A stretch of DNA of 61,909 nt from an uncultured Acinetobacter sp. GTDB lineage: Bacteria > Pseudomonadota > Gammaproteobacteria > Pseudomonadales > Moraxellaceae. The stretch is taken from NCBI RefSeq assembly GCF_947624825.1, contig NZ_CANQLZ010000009.1:1-61909 (forward strand), written 5' to 3'. Within the stretch, counting starts at the first letter, position 1. Each line of letters opens with the position of its first letter. The notes beneath the pieces were generated by a model. That model was not told where the DNA came from. It did no database searches and saw nothing but the letters and a program-made list of their open reading frames with translations. The translations under genes and the position numbers were made by a program. This document shows, one piece after another, positions 32,284 through 41,039 of the stretch.

Positions 32284-33495
32284 TTAAGCCAAGAATTTTT
32301 TAATCATGCTTACTAAGCGTTCAATCAGTTGATCCGCTTGGGCTTGGGTAATGTTTAATGTTGGTAATAAACGCACCACATTACCCGCAGTCACATTAAT
32401 GATCATATGATATTCATCACGTGCAACATCGACCAATTCAGCGCAAGCTTTTGGTAATTCAATGCCAATCATTAAACCAAAACCGCGTACAGTCACGCTG
32501 TGATCGGCAAGTTGTTCACGTAATTGATTGACAATATAGGCGCCTTGTTGTGCTGCATTTTCAACTAAGTTTTCTTTTTGCAGGGTATCAATCACCGTAT
32601 ACACCACGCGTGAACCTAAGGCACTACCGCTATAAGTTGAACCATGGTTACCTGCTGTAAGTACACCCACGCCACGACCTTGAGTCATGACAGCACCAAT
32701 TGGGAAACCATTGCCTAAGCCTTTAGCTGTGGTGAGCACGTCTGGCACAATGTTGGTGTGTTGATAAGCAAAGAATTGACCTGTACGACCATTACCGGTT
32801 TGCACTTCATCAAGCATCATTAACCAATTGTGTTGGTTACAGAGATGACGGATATCTTCTAAATAGCTAAAGCCTTGCGGTGCTGTGTTGACACCACCTT
32901 CGCCTTGAATCGGTTCAACTAAAATTGCCACAATATCCGGATGATTGATAGCAGCTTCTTCAATTGCTTCGATGTCACCAAACGGTACACGGATAAAGCC
33001 TTCAACAAGCGGGCCAAAGCCTTCTTGTACTTTTTTATTGCCTGTAGCTGACAAGGTTGCCATGGTACGACCATGGAATGAATGATCGGCTACAATAATT
33101 TTTGGATTATTGATGCCTTGCATATGACCAAATTTACGTGCAATTTTAATCGCGCCTTCATTTGATTCAGCCCCACTGTTAGAGAAGAACACTTCTTCCA
33201 TTCCAGCAACTTCAGCTAATTTTTGTGCTGCTGCAATCTGCCAAGGCACTTCAAATAAGTTACTGGTGTGAATTAAAGTGGCTGCTTGTTCAGCAATCGC
33301 CGCACTCACCGCAGGGTGTGCATGACCTAAACCACACACAGCAATACCCGTTAAAGCATCAAGATATTCTGTACCATCTTCTGTATATAAATATGCACCT
33401 TGTCCTCGCACAAAGCTGATCTTTTGGCGGCCAAAGACCGGCATCAAATGCGAGGGTTGATCAGTTTGTACGGGCGCAACGGTGAGATTATTCAT
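32284..33495 (-). CDS. argD: Acetylornithine/succinylornithine aminotransferase
   Basis: A 403-aa class III PLP aminotransferase of the ArgD/AstC group. It interconverts N-acetylornithine and its semialdehyde in arginine synthesis, and close relatives also act on succinylornithine in arginine breakdown. Marks are GIAVCGLGHAHP near residue 51, FFSNSGAESNE near 103, MLDEVQTGNGRTG near 220 and the PLP lysine in TTAKGLGNGFP near 250. No other arg or ast genes are adjacent, so synthesis versus catabolism cannot be decided. It is divergent from grxD. Confidence 0.9.
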   Translation of the reverse strand: MNNLTVAPVQTDQPSHLMPVFGRQKISFVRGQGAYLYTEDGTEYLDALTGIAVCGLGHAHPAVSAAIAEQAATLIHTSNLFEVPWQIAAAQKLAEVAGMEEVFFSNSGAESNEGAIKIARKFGHMQGINNPKIIVADHSFHGRTMATLSATGNKKVQEGFGPLVEGFIRVPFGDIEAIEEAAINHPDIVAILVEPIQGEGGVNTAPQGFSYLEDIRHLCNQHNWLMMLDEVQTGNGRTGQFFAYQHTNIVPDVLTTAKGLGNGFPIGAVMTQGRGVGVLTAGNHGSTYSGSALGSRVVYTVIDTLQKENLVENAAQQGAYIVNQLREQLADHSVTVRGFGLMIGIELPKACAELVDVARDEYHMIINVTAGNVVRLLPTLNITQAQADQLIERLVSMIKKFLA

Positions 33496-33656
33496 GACGA
33501 ACTCTTATCTGAGGAATAAAAAAAATAAGTCTGTACTGTGCCAAAAAGGCGTAAAATACAGAGTCTATATAAGCAAAAAGTGTTTCATATTGAAAGTATA
33601 ATTGGAAATAAAAATAGAAATATTGCTTTTGTCATACTGTTTTATACGGTTTTGGG

Positions 33657-33662
33657 TATAAT
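33657..33662 (+). promoter_or_regulatory. Consensus -10 element of grxD
   Basis: A perfect TATAAT lies about 28 bases before the grxD start. The -35 is weak (ATACTG region at 17-base spacing). Confidence 0.6.
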
Positions 33663-33690
33663 GCAGCACAGATTAGTTGAGGATTTATCA

Positions 33691-34032
33691 ATGACTGAAC
33701 AAGTACGCGATACTGAAGCGTTAATTCGCGATCAAATTGCTAAACATGCAGTATTACTTTACATGAAAGGCACACCACAATTTCCACAGTGTGGTTTCTC
33801 TGCGCGCGCGGTTGAAGCTCTCAGTCAAATTGGCCGTCCGTTTGCTTATGTAAACATTTTAGAAAACCAAGACATTCGTGCAACTTTACCGCAAATTGCA
33901 AATTGGCCGACTTTTCCACAATTGTGGATCAATGGCGAGTTGATCGGCGGTAGCGATATTATTCTTGATATGTTCCAAAAAGGTGAATTACAACCTTTAG
34001 TTGAACAGTACAGCCCAGCGCCTGAAGCTTAA
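33691..34032 (+). CDS. grxD: Monothiol glutaredoxin Grx4
   Basis: A 113-aa monothiol glutaredoxin. The active site CGFS is at residues 34-37, with the family residues YMKGTPQFPQ before it and WPTFPQLW and GGSDI after it. Grx4 proteins carry Fe-S clusters bridged with glutathione and deliver them to target proteins with BolA partners. The ATG at 33691 has TTGAGGA upstream; the longer upstream frame is promoter DNA. A bidirectional terminator separates it from the Lon-like gene. Confidence 0.96.
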   Translation: MTEQVRDTEALIRDQIAKHAVLLYMKGTPQFPQCGFSARAVEALSQIGRPFAYVNILENQDIRATLPQIANWPTFPQLWINGELIGGSDIILDMFQKGELQPLVEQYSPAPEA

Positions 34033-34049
34033 GCTTTGTGTTGAGTGAT

Positions 34050-34078
34050 AAAAAAAGCGCCCGAAGGCGCTTTTTTTA
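34050..34078. terminator. Bidirectional terminator, grxD / Lon-like gene
   Basis: The stem AAGCGCC / GGCGCTT with loop CGAA has A and T runs on either side. Confidence 0.9.
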
Positions 34079-34079
34079 T

Positions 34080-36671
34080 TTATGGGGTTTCTGTGACATG
34101 CTCAATTGCATCTTCAACCGCATTTTTGGCTTTTTTATCTTTAGCCTTTTTCTTGTTCTTTTTTTTCTTTTTCTTCGGTTCTTCCTCAAAAGCTGCACCA
34201 TCTTCTAAGGCTTGCCAATATTCCAACTGATTCATCACTGCTGCAAAAATAGAGCCTTTAGTGTAACGACCTTTTTTATTGAGTTGTCCCACAGGACGCG
34301 CCATTAAAATTTCTAAGGCTTGGGCAATATTATCAATGGCATGAATATGGAATTGACCTAAATTCACCGCTTCAATCACGTCTTTACGCAGCATTAGATG
34401 TTGCATGTTTTGACGTGGGATAATCACACCTTGTTTGCCCGTTAAACCTTGTAATTTACACGCATCAAAGAAGCCTTCAATTTTGGCATTTACACCACCA
34501 ATCGGTTGAACTTGCCCCAATTGGTTCATAGAGCCAGTAATGGCCCATGACTGATCAATTGGAATTTGACTGATGGCTGAGATCAGAGCAGACAGTTCAG
34601 CAACGGTGGCGCTATCGCCATCAACTTGACCATAACTTTGTTCAAAGGCAAGGGCAGCTGAAAAGTGTAAGATCTGTTCACGACCAAAGTGGGCTTTTAA
34701 GAAAGACGACATCAATAACACGCCTTTGGCATGTAAGGAGCCGCCCAATTCCACACTGCGCTCAATATCTAAAATATCGCCGCCACCTTGATACACCGAT
34801 GCGGTTAAACGCGAAGGTAAACCAAATTCCACATCTGCATAATGAATCACCGACAAGGCATTGATTTGCCCTAAACGATGACCTTTGGTTTCAATCAGTT
34901 GTGTACCACGGGTTAAATCTTCCCAATACAACTCACGTAAATAGCCTAAGCGATACTGACGGTGTTGTAAGGCCATATTAATATGCTGCTCAGTCACCAT
35001 TTTATCAGCGGATTTTTCCGCATGATGATGCGCTTCACGAATCAAATCACCTAAGGTTAAAGCATGCAATGACAACGAGCTTTGATCTTCTGCTTGACGG
35101 CTTGAGTCAGTCAGCAACGCGGCAAGGGCAGAGCGATCAAAAGGCAGCAATTTATCGCTTTGTACATAATCGGCAATCAGCTGCATATAGGCTTGTTCGT
35201 TGCTTTCATTGCGTTGCAAGGTGTCGGTAAAATCGGCACGGATTTTAAACACGCTGCCAAGCTCAGGCTCAACTTCTAAAATTTGATAATAAATTTCAGG
35301 CTCAGCCAACAACACCACTTTAATATTGAGTGGAATCGCGGCCGGTTCAATCGAAATACTGCCGGTTAAGGTCAGCATATGCTCAAGCGATGAAAGTTTG
35401 AGTTGCCCTGATTTTAACGCACGTTTAAGCCCTTGCCATGCATACGGCTGTTCAAGCAATTGCTCGGCTTCTAGCATTAAGAAGCCACCGTTGGCACGAT
35501 GCAGGGCACCGGGGCGAATTAAGGTAAAGTCGGTGGTAATGCTGCCGTGGCGTGTCAGTTGTTCTACATGACCCAATAAATTGTAGTGCGTTGGAAAATC
35601 TTCAAACACCACCGGTGCACCAGCATTGGCTTTGTTGCTAATTACCACATTGGCATGGTAACGCGCAGGGACACGGCTAAAATGACTTGGGCTGAAATCA
35701 TCTTCTTCTTGATCTAAAATCAGCTCTACGTGCTGAATAATGTCATCGCCATAATCAGTTAAGTAGTCTTTTAAACCTTTAACCTCTTTAAATTTATTGG
35801 CAAGCGCGGTCATACGTGGCATTACCACTTGCTTGGCAATATCACGATTGAGCACTTGGACTTGATCGCGTGCATCATCCTCTAAATCACCCAAATGTAA
35901 ACCTAAGCGATCGAGTTTTTTGTCCATATAACGCATGTTGGCGGCAATTTCTTGCTGCCGATCAATGCTCAGTTGCGCCAAGTCTTGTTGGGTCAACTCA
36001 ATGAGTTTTTGCTCATGATATTTCACCGGTACAAAACAATGCGCTTCATCGCGAGTTACCAGTTTTAAATCCAGCTCGGTGCCTTCTTTGGTCAATTCAA
36101 TTAAGGCTTGTTGCTGTTCTAAACCGGTTTGTTGACGAATCAGGTCAAGGCGTTGTTCATAGCTTTCGGTGCTAAAGCGACGTTGTAGTTGTTTTAAAAT
36201 GGTTTGCCAACTTTGGTGCAATTGTGCTTGGAACTTCACCCCTTGACCAGCAGGCAGCTCAAGTGCAATTGGTTGGCGAGCTTGTTTAAAATTATTGACA
36301 TACACCCAATCACTTGGTGTTGGCATATCTTTGGCATGTTGCTCAAGTAAACGCTTGACCATGGTGCGTTTACCTAAACCTGCTGTACCTACCGCAAAAA
36401 TATTGTAGCCAGAATACGGCAAAGCAATTCCTGCTTCTACCGAAGCACGGGCACGATCTTGACCTAAAAAATTATTCAGCGGTTTAATGCGTTTGGTTGA
36501 TGCTGGAATTTTGGTGTAATTGGGAATATGCGTCAGCTCACTTGAGCGTAGACGGGTGCCACTTAAGGTGTTTTGAATATCCTGTTGATCGAAAGCAGAG
36601 ACGAATCCTTTAGGCGAGGGTTGTAATTGTGGTTGGCTTGTGGCGTTATTTTGCTCAAGTTTTTCGGTCAC
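34080..36671 (-). CDS. Lon-like ATP-dependent protease (YcbZ/LonB-like)
   Basis: An 863-aa AAA+ Lon-family protease resembling E. coli YcbZ. A P-loop-like motif GTAGLGKRT is at about residues 95-103. A long helical insertion (about 150-330) splits the AAA core. The second half holds the substrate/ATPase motifs HRANGGFLMLEAEQLL near 395. The proteolytic domain has the catalytic serine in DGDSATV near 685 and lysine in NAKIEGF near 728. The C-terminal ~35 residues are highly charged with a lysine run (KKKKKKNKKKAKDKK). LonA's N-terminal substrate domain is absent. The substrate is unknown; the cytoplasmic location is inferred from the lack of membrane helices. Confidence 0.85.
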   Translation of the reverse strand: MTEKLEQNNATSQPQLQPSPKGFVSAFDQQDIQNTLSGTRLRSSELTHIPNYTKIPASTKRIKPLNNFLGQDRARASVEAGIALPYSGYNIFAVGTAGLGKRTMVKRLLEQHAKDMPTPSDWVYVNNFKQARQPIALELPAGQGVKFQAQLHQSWQTILKQLQRRFSTESYEQRLDLIRQQTGLEQQQALIELTKEGTELDLKLVTRDEAHCFVPVKYHEQKLIELTQQDLAQLSIDRQQEIAANMRYMDKKLDRLGLHLGDLEDDARDQVQVLNRDIAKQVVMPRMTALANKFKEVKGLKDYLTDYGDDIIQHVELILDQEEDDFSPSHFSRVPARYHANVVISNKANAGAPVVFEDFPTHYNLLGHVEQLTRHGSITTDFTLIRPGALHRANGGFLMLEAEQLLEQPYAWQGLKRALKSGQLKLSSLEHMLTLTGSISIEPAAIPLNIKVVLLAEPEIYYQILEVEPELGSVFKIRADFTDTLQRNESNEQAYMQLIADYVQSDKLLPFDRSALAALLTDSSRQAEDQSSLSLHALTLGDLIREAHHHAEKSADKMVTEQHINMALQHRQYRLGYLRELYWEDLTRGTQLIETKGHRLGQINALSVIHYADVEFGLPSRLTASVYQGGGDILDIERSVELGGSLHAKGVLLMSSFLKAHFGREQILHFSAALAFEQSYGQVDGDSATVAELSALISAISQIPIDQSWAITGSMNQLGQVQPIGGVNAKIEGFFDACKLQGLTGKQGVIIPRQNMQHLMLRKDVIEAVNLGQFHIHAIDNIAQALEILMARPVGQLNKKGRYTKGSIFAAVMNQLEYWQALEDGAAFEEEPKKKKKKNKKKAKDKKAKNAVEDAIEHVTETP

Positions 36672-36856
36672 TGTATAGAATCCAAAACAATAAATAAAAG
36701 TAAAAGGAAGCCTTAAGGTATATGGGTTAGCCCTATAAATTCAAGCAAAACTACATTGGATTGATGAAAATATTGCACAGGATGCTCAAATACAGTTGAA
36801 AGCCTCGCCGTTAAGCGGTTGAATAGCGCTATTCATTTTGCAGAAAATAATAAGCA

Positions 36857-39010
36857 ATGACCACACAATCGACTGGATGGAAATCAGCATTTGCCGCATT
36901 TTGGGATCGACGTGCGCTGATCATGTTGTTTTTGGGTTTTTCAGCAGGTATTCCAATCCTGTTGATTTTCTCAAGCTTATCGCTTTGGCTAGGCGAAGCA
37001 GGCATCAGTAAAAGTGCAGTGACGTTCTTTAGTTGGGCGGCTTTAGGCTACTCATTTAAATTTGTGTGGGCACCTTTAATTGATGAACTGCCACTGCCAT
37101 ATTTAACGCAAAAATTAGGGCGTCGCCGTGCATGGTTGTTGGTTGCACAAGTTTTAATTATTTGCGCTATTGCCATCATGGCATTTTCAGACCCTGCTTT
37201 AGGTCAAAGCCAAGTCTATCAAATGGCGATTGGTGCGGTATTGCTTGGCTTTGCAGCGGCCACCCAAGATATTGTCATTGACGCTTATCGGATTGAGTTG
37301 GCCGAAACCCAAATGCAAACCGTGTTGGCATCTACTTATAATGCCGGTTACCGGATTGGCATGATTATCGCAGGTGCAGGCGCGCTCTTTTTAGCAGCAT
37401 CATTGGGTACGGCCAAAGGCAATTATATTTATGATGCGTGGAAAATCACCTATTTAGCCATGGCAGGCGTGATGTTAGTGGGGATTGCCACTACTTTGGT
37501 GATACGTGAGCCCAACGTGGCACGCGTCAATAAAAACTACCAACGCCGTGACTATTATCGTTTGGTCATGGTGTTTTTTGTGGCAGTGGCGAGTTTTGTT
37601 CTAAGTTATATCTATTCAGGTAATTTGGTCGAGCTAATAAAACAGCAATCACAGATAAAAGACACGTTTGTATTGTTTAGCTTAGAAAGTTTACGCTTTT
37701 TAACAGCAACAGCTGTAGCTTTATTGGTGGGTTCAAGTTTAGTTAAATGTGGTGCGGTCAATCGTGATATGGCCTATGCCACATGGGTCCATCCGATTGC
37801 CGATTTCTTTAAACGTTATGGGTTAAAACTCGCCTTAGTCTTGTTACTGCTCATTGGTTTTTACCGTATTTCTGACATTATCGCGGGGGTAATTTCCAAT
37901 GTGTTTTACCAAGATTTAAACTTTAGCAAAGAACAAATTGCCGAAGCAGTTAAAATCTATGGGGTGATTTTTAGCTTAGTCGGTGGCTTCTTAGGGGGCT
38001 TGTTGGCACAGCGCTTTAATATTATGAAATTGATGTTTGTCGGGGCAATTTTAGCCTCTTCAACCAACTTAATTTTTATTGGTTTGGTCAAATCAGGTCA
38101 GCCTTTAAGTGCTGTGCAATTAGATGTCGCTGGGCAAAACTACTTAGTCAATCCAGATGAAGTCGGCTATTGGAGCGTACCAGTTGATGTGCAAGATTTA
38201 AAAGCTGCACAACATATTGATGTCACAGTGGGTTATGCCAATCCAGCAACAGCCACACAAGCGCCTGTTACGTTGTCCATGCCATATCTAGTACAAGACC
38301 AGCAGCATCCTCAATTACAGATTTTACCCATCACCAGTGACAATACTTTAACCCTGCACGAGCAAGACGCCACCATTGTGGTACGTGGACAATATACAGG
38401 TCAGGCATTAACACAGAATCAGCAGTTGGTATTTGCCTTAGATCAACAGCAATTTCCGGCCAAGTTAGAAAGTCATGGTGTATTTAGTGCTGCCATTCCT
38501 GCGCAAAAATTAATAACGGCACAGCAGCCACGTTTAACTGCATTATTGCTCGATCAAGCTCAAGTACTTCAGCAAAGCACACATGCTTATAAAGTCAATC
38601 AACAGTTAACTTTGCCACAAGATTTAGATATTGATATTCAGCCCATTCACCCAGTGAATCTTGATCAGCAAGAGCAAGTTGAAATTAGCGGTAAGGTGAT
38701 TAAACCCTATAGTGATGGTTGGCTGTATTTTGCCATTATTGTGGATAATTTAGCTTCAGGCCTTGCAGGGGCTGCATTTATTGCCTTTTTATCAAGTTTA
38801 ACCAGTGTGTCATTTACAGCGGTGCAATATGCCATTTTTAGCTCACTGATGACCTTAACCCCTAAAATTTTAGGGGGTTACTCAGGCACCATTGTGACCA
38901 ATATTGGTTATCCAAATTTCTTTTTAATGACCACGTTAATTGGGATTCCCATTTTATTTTTAGTGATTTGGGTCGCACGCTTATTGGCCAAACATCAACA
39001 AAGCAATTAA
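36857..39010 (+). CDS. ampG: AmpG-family muropeptide permease with inserted domain
   Basis: AmpG imports anhydro-muropeptides for cell-wall recycling and controls beta-lactamase induction where AmpR is present. The first ~410 residues carry the AmpG/MFS motifs (GFSAGIPILLIFSSLSLWL near 22; KFVWAPLIDE near 67; GRRRAW near 90; ATQDIVIDAYRIE near 139). The protein is 717 aa against 491 for E. coli AmpG. The extra is a hydrophilic, beta-rich segment of about 200 residues (roughly 415-615) between membrane helices, before the DNLASGLAGAAF helix. The last four helices then finish the carrier. I place this segment in the periplasm by inference. The gene stands alone. Confidence 0.85.
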   Translation: MTTQSTGWKSAFAAFWDRRALIMLFLGFSAGIPILLIFSSLSLWLGEAGISKSAVTFFSWAALGYSFKFVWAPLIDELPLPYLTQKLGRRRAWLLVAQVLIICAIAIMAFSDPALGQSQVYQMAIGAVLLGFAAATQDIVIDAYRIELAETQMQTVLASTYNAGYRIGMIIAGAGALFLAASLGTAKGNYIYDAWKITYLAMAGVMLVGIATTLVIREPNVARVNKNYQRRDYYRLVMVFFVAVASFVLSYIYSGNLVELIKQQSQIKDTFVLFSLESLRFLTATAVALLVGSSLVKCGAVNRDMAYATWVHPIADFFKRYGLKLALVLLLLIGFYRISDIIAGVISNVFYQDLNFSKEQIAEAVKIYGVIFSLVGGFLGGLLAQRFNIMKLMFVGAILASSTNLIFIGLVKSGQPLSAVQLDVAGQNYLVNPDEVGYWSVPVDVQDLKAAQHIDVTVGYANPATATQAPVTLSMPYLVQDQQHPQLQILPITSDNTLTLHEQDATIVVRGQYTGQALTQNQQLVFALDQQQFPAKLESHGVFSAAIPAQKLITAQQPRLTALLLDQAQVLQQSTHAYKVNQQLTLPQDLDIDIQPIHPVNLDQQEQVEISGKVIKPYSDGWLYFAIIVDNLASGLAGAAFIAFLSSLTSVSFTAVQYAIFSSLMTLTPKILGGYSGTIVTNIGYPNFFLMTTLIGIPILFLVIWVARLLAKHQQSN

Positions 39011-39087
39011 AGCACTCGGGCGTTCAAATTGAATTTTGCGTGTGAACTGCCTATAGTAGCTTGAGCAAATTAATCAAAAGGAAAAAC

Positions 39088-39492
39088 ATGATGCGTATGT
39101 TACATACCATGTTGCGCGTAGGCAATTTAGAGCGTTCATTGGCGTTTTATACTGAGGTGCTTGGTATGACTTTACTTCGTCAACGTGATTACGAAGAGGG
39201 TCGTTTTACCTTGGCTTTTGTTGGCTATGGCGATGAAGAAAATCATACTGTGCTTGAATTAACGCATAATTGGGATACACCAAGTTATGAATTGGGTAAT
39301 GCGTATGGTCATATTGCTATTGCAGTAGATGATGCCTATAAAGCTTGTGCAGAGATTAAAGCCCGTGGTGGCAATGTGGTGCGTGAAGCCGGCCCTATGA
39401 AAGGTGGTGTGACAGTCATTGCCTTTGTTGAAGATCCAGATGGTTATAAAATTGAGTTGATTCAGCAAGATGACAACGCGCGCAACAACTAA
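39088..39492 (+). CDS. gloA: Lactoylglutathione lyase (glyoxalase I)
   Basis: GloA turns the methylglyoxal-glutathione hemithioacetal into S-lactoylglutathione. From ATG 39088 the product is 134 aa. Metal ligands are visible in the expected places: His in RMLHTMLRV near residue 6, Glu in VLELTHNW near 57, His in YGHIAIAV near 75 and Glu in YKIELIQ near 123. The ribosome binding site AAAGGA precedes two adjacent ATG codons (39088 and 39091). A terminator follows. Confidence 0.95.
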   Translation: MMRMLHTMLRVGNLERSLAFYTEVLGMTLLRQRDYEEGRFTLAFVGYGDEENHTVLELTHNWDTPSYELGNAYGHIAIAVDDAYKACAEIKARGGNVVREAGPMKGGVTVIAFVEDPDGYKIELIQQDDNARNN

Positions 39493-39520
39493 GTGTTGCC
39501 ACTAAAATTATAGATCAAAC

Positions 39521-39551
39521 AAAGCCCAATTTTTTGTATTGGGCTTTTTTA
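39521..39551 (+). terminator. Terminator of gloA
   Basis: The stem AAAGCCCAAT / ATTGGGCTTT is followed by a T-run. Confidence 0.85.
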
Positions 39552-39572
39552 TGGAATATTCAAGGATGATGT

Positions 39573-40544
39573 ATGCTTAAACTCTTGGCGCTTGATCGCT
39601 TTACCATTTTATTGTTTGTGATGGTGCTTTTGGCTAGCTTTATACCAGTGTCAGGGCAAGCAGCAGTATGGTTTGGTCATTTCACTACAGTCGCGATTGC
39701 CATTTTATTTTTCTTACATGGTGCCAAATTATCGCGTGAAGCAGTCAAAAGTGGCATGTTACATTGGAAGTTACACGGTTTAGTATTTGCTTTTACCTTT
39801 ATCTTATTTCCAGTGTTAGGGTTATTGGCCAAACCTGTGTTGCTGCCACTGTTGGGGCAAGAGCTATATTGGGGGTTTTTATTCTTATGCTTTTTACCGT
39901 CCACCGTACAATCCTCGATTGCTTTTACCTCAGTGGCCAAAGGCAATGTAGCAGGCGCGGTATGCAGTGCTTCGTTTTCTAATTTAATGGGTATGTTTAT
40001 TACTCCAATTTTGGTCAGCGTATTTATTTTAGGGCAAACCCAACACAATTTTGATCCCACCCAATCGATTGTGCAGATTACTTTATTGTTGTTGGTGCCG
40101 TTTATCTTGGGGCAAATCCTGCGTCCTTGGGTATTTCCCTATATGCAAAAACGCCCTAAGTTGGTCAGGGTTTTTGATCAAGGCTCGATTTTAATGGTGG
40201 TTTATGCTGCATTTAGCAGCGCCGTGGTGGCAGGGCTGTGGCAGCAAGTGGGACTCGGGAGTTTGTGTGTTTTGATTGTGCTGTGTTCTGTGTTGTTAAC
40301 CATTGTGATGCTTTTGGCACTGTGGCTGCCCAAATGGCTTGGTTTTAATCATGCCGATCAACGTACGATTTTCTTTTGTGGTTCAAAAAAGACTTTAGCC
40401 AGTGGTGTACCTATGGCACAAATTTTATTTATTGGTCAGCCCTTGGGGATGATTGTGCTCCCTATTATGATTTTCCATCAAATTCAGTTGATGGTCTGTG
40501 GGGTAATTGCCAATTACTGGAGCAAACAAGCCGACACAGAATAA
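39573..40544 (+). CDS. Bile acid:sodium symporter-family protein (YfeH-like)
   Basis: A 323-aa membrane protein with about ten helices of the SBF-like (PF13593/YfeH) group. Marks are FFLHGAKLSREA near residue 46, FLPSTVQSSIAFTSVAKGN near 108 and CGSKKTLASGVPMA near 269. The natural substrate in bacteria is unknown, and bile acid transport should not be assumed. It starts 22 bases after the gloA terminator with a GGATG-type ribosome binding region. Confidence 0.85.
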   Translation: MLKLLALDRFTILLFVMVLLASFIPVSGQAAVWFGHFTTVAIAILFFLHGAKLSREAVKSGMLHWKLHGLVFAFTFILFPVLGLLAKPVLLPLLGQELYWGFLFLCFLPSTVQSSIAFTSVAKGNVAGAVCSASFSNLMGMFITPILVSVFILGQTQHNFDPTQSIVQITLLLLVPFILGQILRPWVFPYMQKRPKLVRVFDQGSILMVVYAAFSSAVVAGLWQQVGLGSLCVLIVLCSVLLTIVMLLALWLPKWLGFNHADQRTIFFCGSKKTLASGVPMAQILFIGQPLGMIVLPIMIFHQIQLMVCGVIANYWSKQADTE

Positions 40545-40568
40545 TTCGCTTTTTATAAGTGATGAGCG

Positions 40569-40738
40569 TATAATACGCGCAGCTTGTTGTGCTTAGCTCT
40601 GACGGTATCCGTCTCGGTGGGCCAAAAGAATGGTCTGTTATGGTGTTGATCTGCTAATGTTTTAGCCATTCCTCAGTTTTGAGAGTGATCAATTGCGATG
40701 ACAGCAAAACCTTCTTACACTTTATGGAGTAATCGACC
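40569..40738 (+). promoter_or_regulatory. rpmE promoter and long 5' leader
   Basis: A perfect TATAAT at 40569-40574 gives a leader of about 160 bases before rpmE. The leader has a strong small hairpin, GACGG-TAT-CCGTC at 40601-40613, and further pairing potential. L31 leaders that bind L31 have been predicted in gammaproteobacteria; this could be one. Confidence 0.5.
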
Positions 40739-40966
40739 ATGCGCGCCGATATTCACCCAAAATACGAAAACATCGTTGCAACTTGTTCATGTGGTAACGT
40801 AATCGAAACTCGTTCTGCTCTTGCAAAAGAAACGATTTACCTTGACGTATGTTCAGCTTGCCACCCGTTCTACACTGGTAAACAAAAGAACGTGGACACT
40901 GGCGGTCGTATCGACAAGTTCAAACAACGTTTTGCTGGTATGTCACGTTCAATCAAACGTGGTTAA
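40739..40966 (+). CDS. rpmE: 50S ribosomal protein L31
   Basis: A 75-aa L31 of the zinc-binding (C+) type. CSCG at residues 16-19 and CSAC at 37-40 give the four-cysteine metal site. Length and the conserved [18 protein letters not shown] stretch match. A zinc-containing L31 can act as a zinc store. Two terminators follow. Confidence 0.97.
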   Translation: MRADIHPKYENIVATCSCGNVIETRSALAKETIYLDVCSACHPFYTGKQKNVDTGGRIDKFKQRFAGMSRSIKRG

Positions 40967-40975
40967 TCCAAAGCG

Positions 40976-41005
40976 AAAAAAACGAGCCATTGGCTCGTTT
41001 TTTTA
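40976..41005 (+). terminator. Terminator of rpmE
   Basis: The stem AACGAGCCA / TGGCTCGTT is followed by seven T. Confidence 0.9.
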
Positions 41006-41008
41006 TGC

Positions 41009-41039
41009 AAAAAAATGCGGGCAATGCCCGCATTTTTTA
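41009..41039. terminator. Terminator of the fimX-like operon
   Basis: The stem AATGCGGGCA / TGCCCGCATT between A-run and T-run works on either strand; it ends the minus-strand operon next to it. Confidence 0.88.

Noticed and set aside
34045..34230. A Phe-rich + strand frame opposite the end of the Lon-like gene
   Set aside because: It is the antisense reading of the lysine-rich tail; the run of Phe mirrors the AAA/AAG codons, and it has no ribosome binding site.
39573..40544. Bile acid transport as the real function of the SBF-like protein
   Set aside because: The family name reflects animal relatives; bacterial members carry varied substrates and nothing here points to bile acids.
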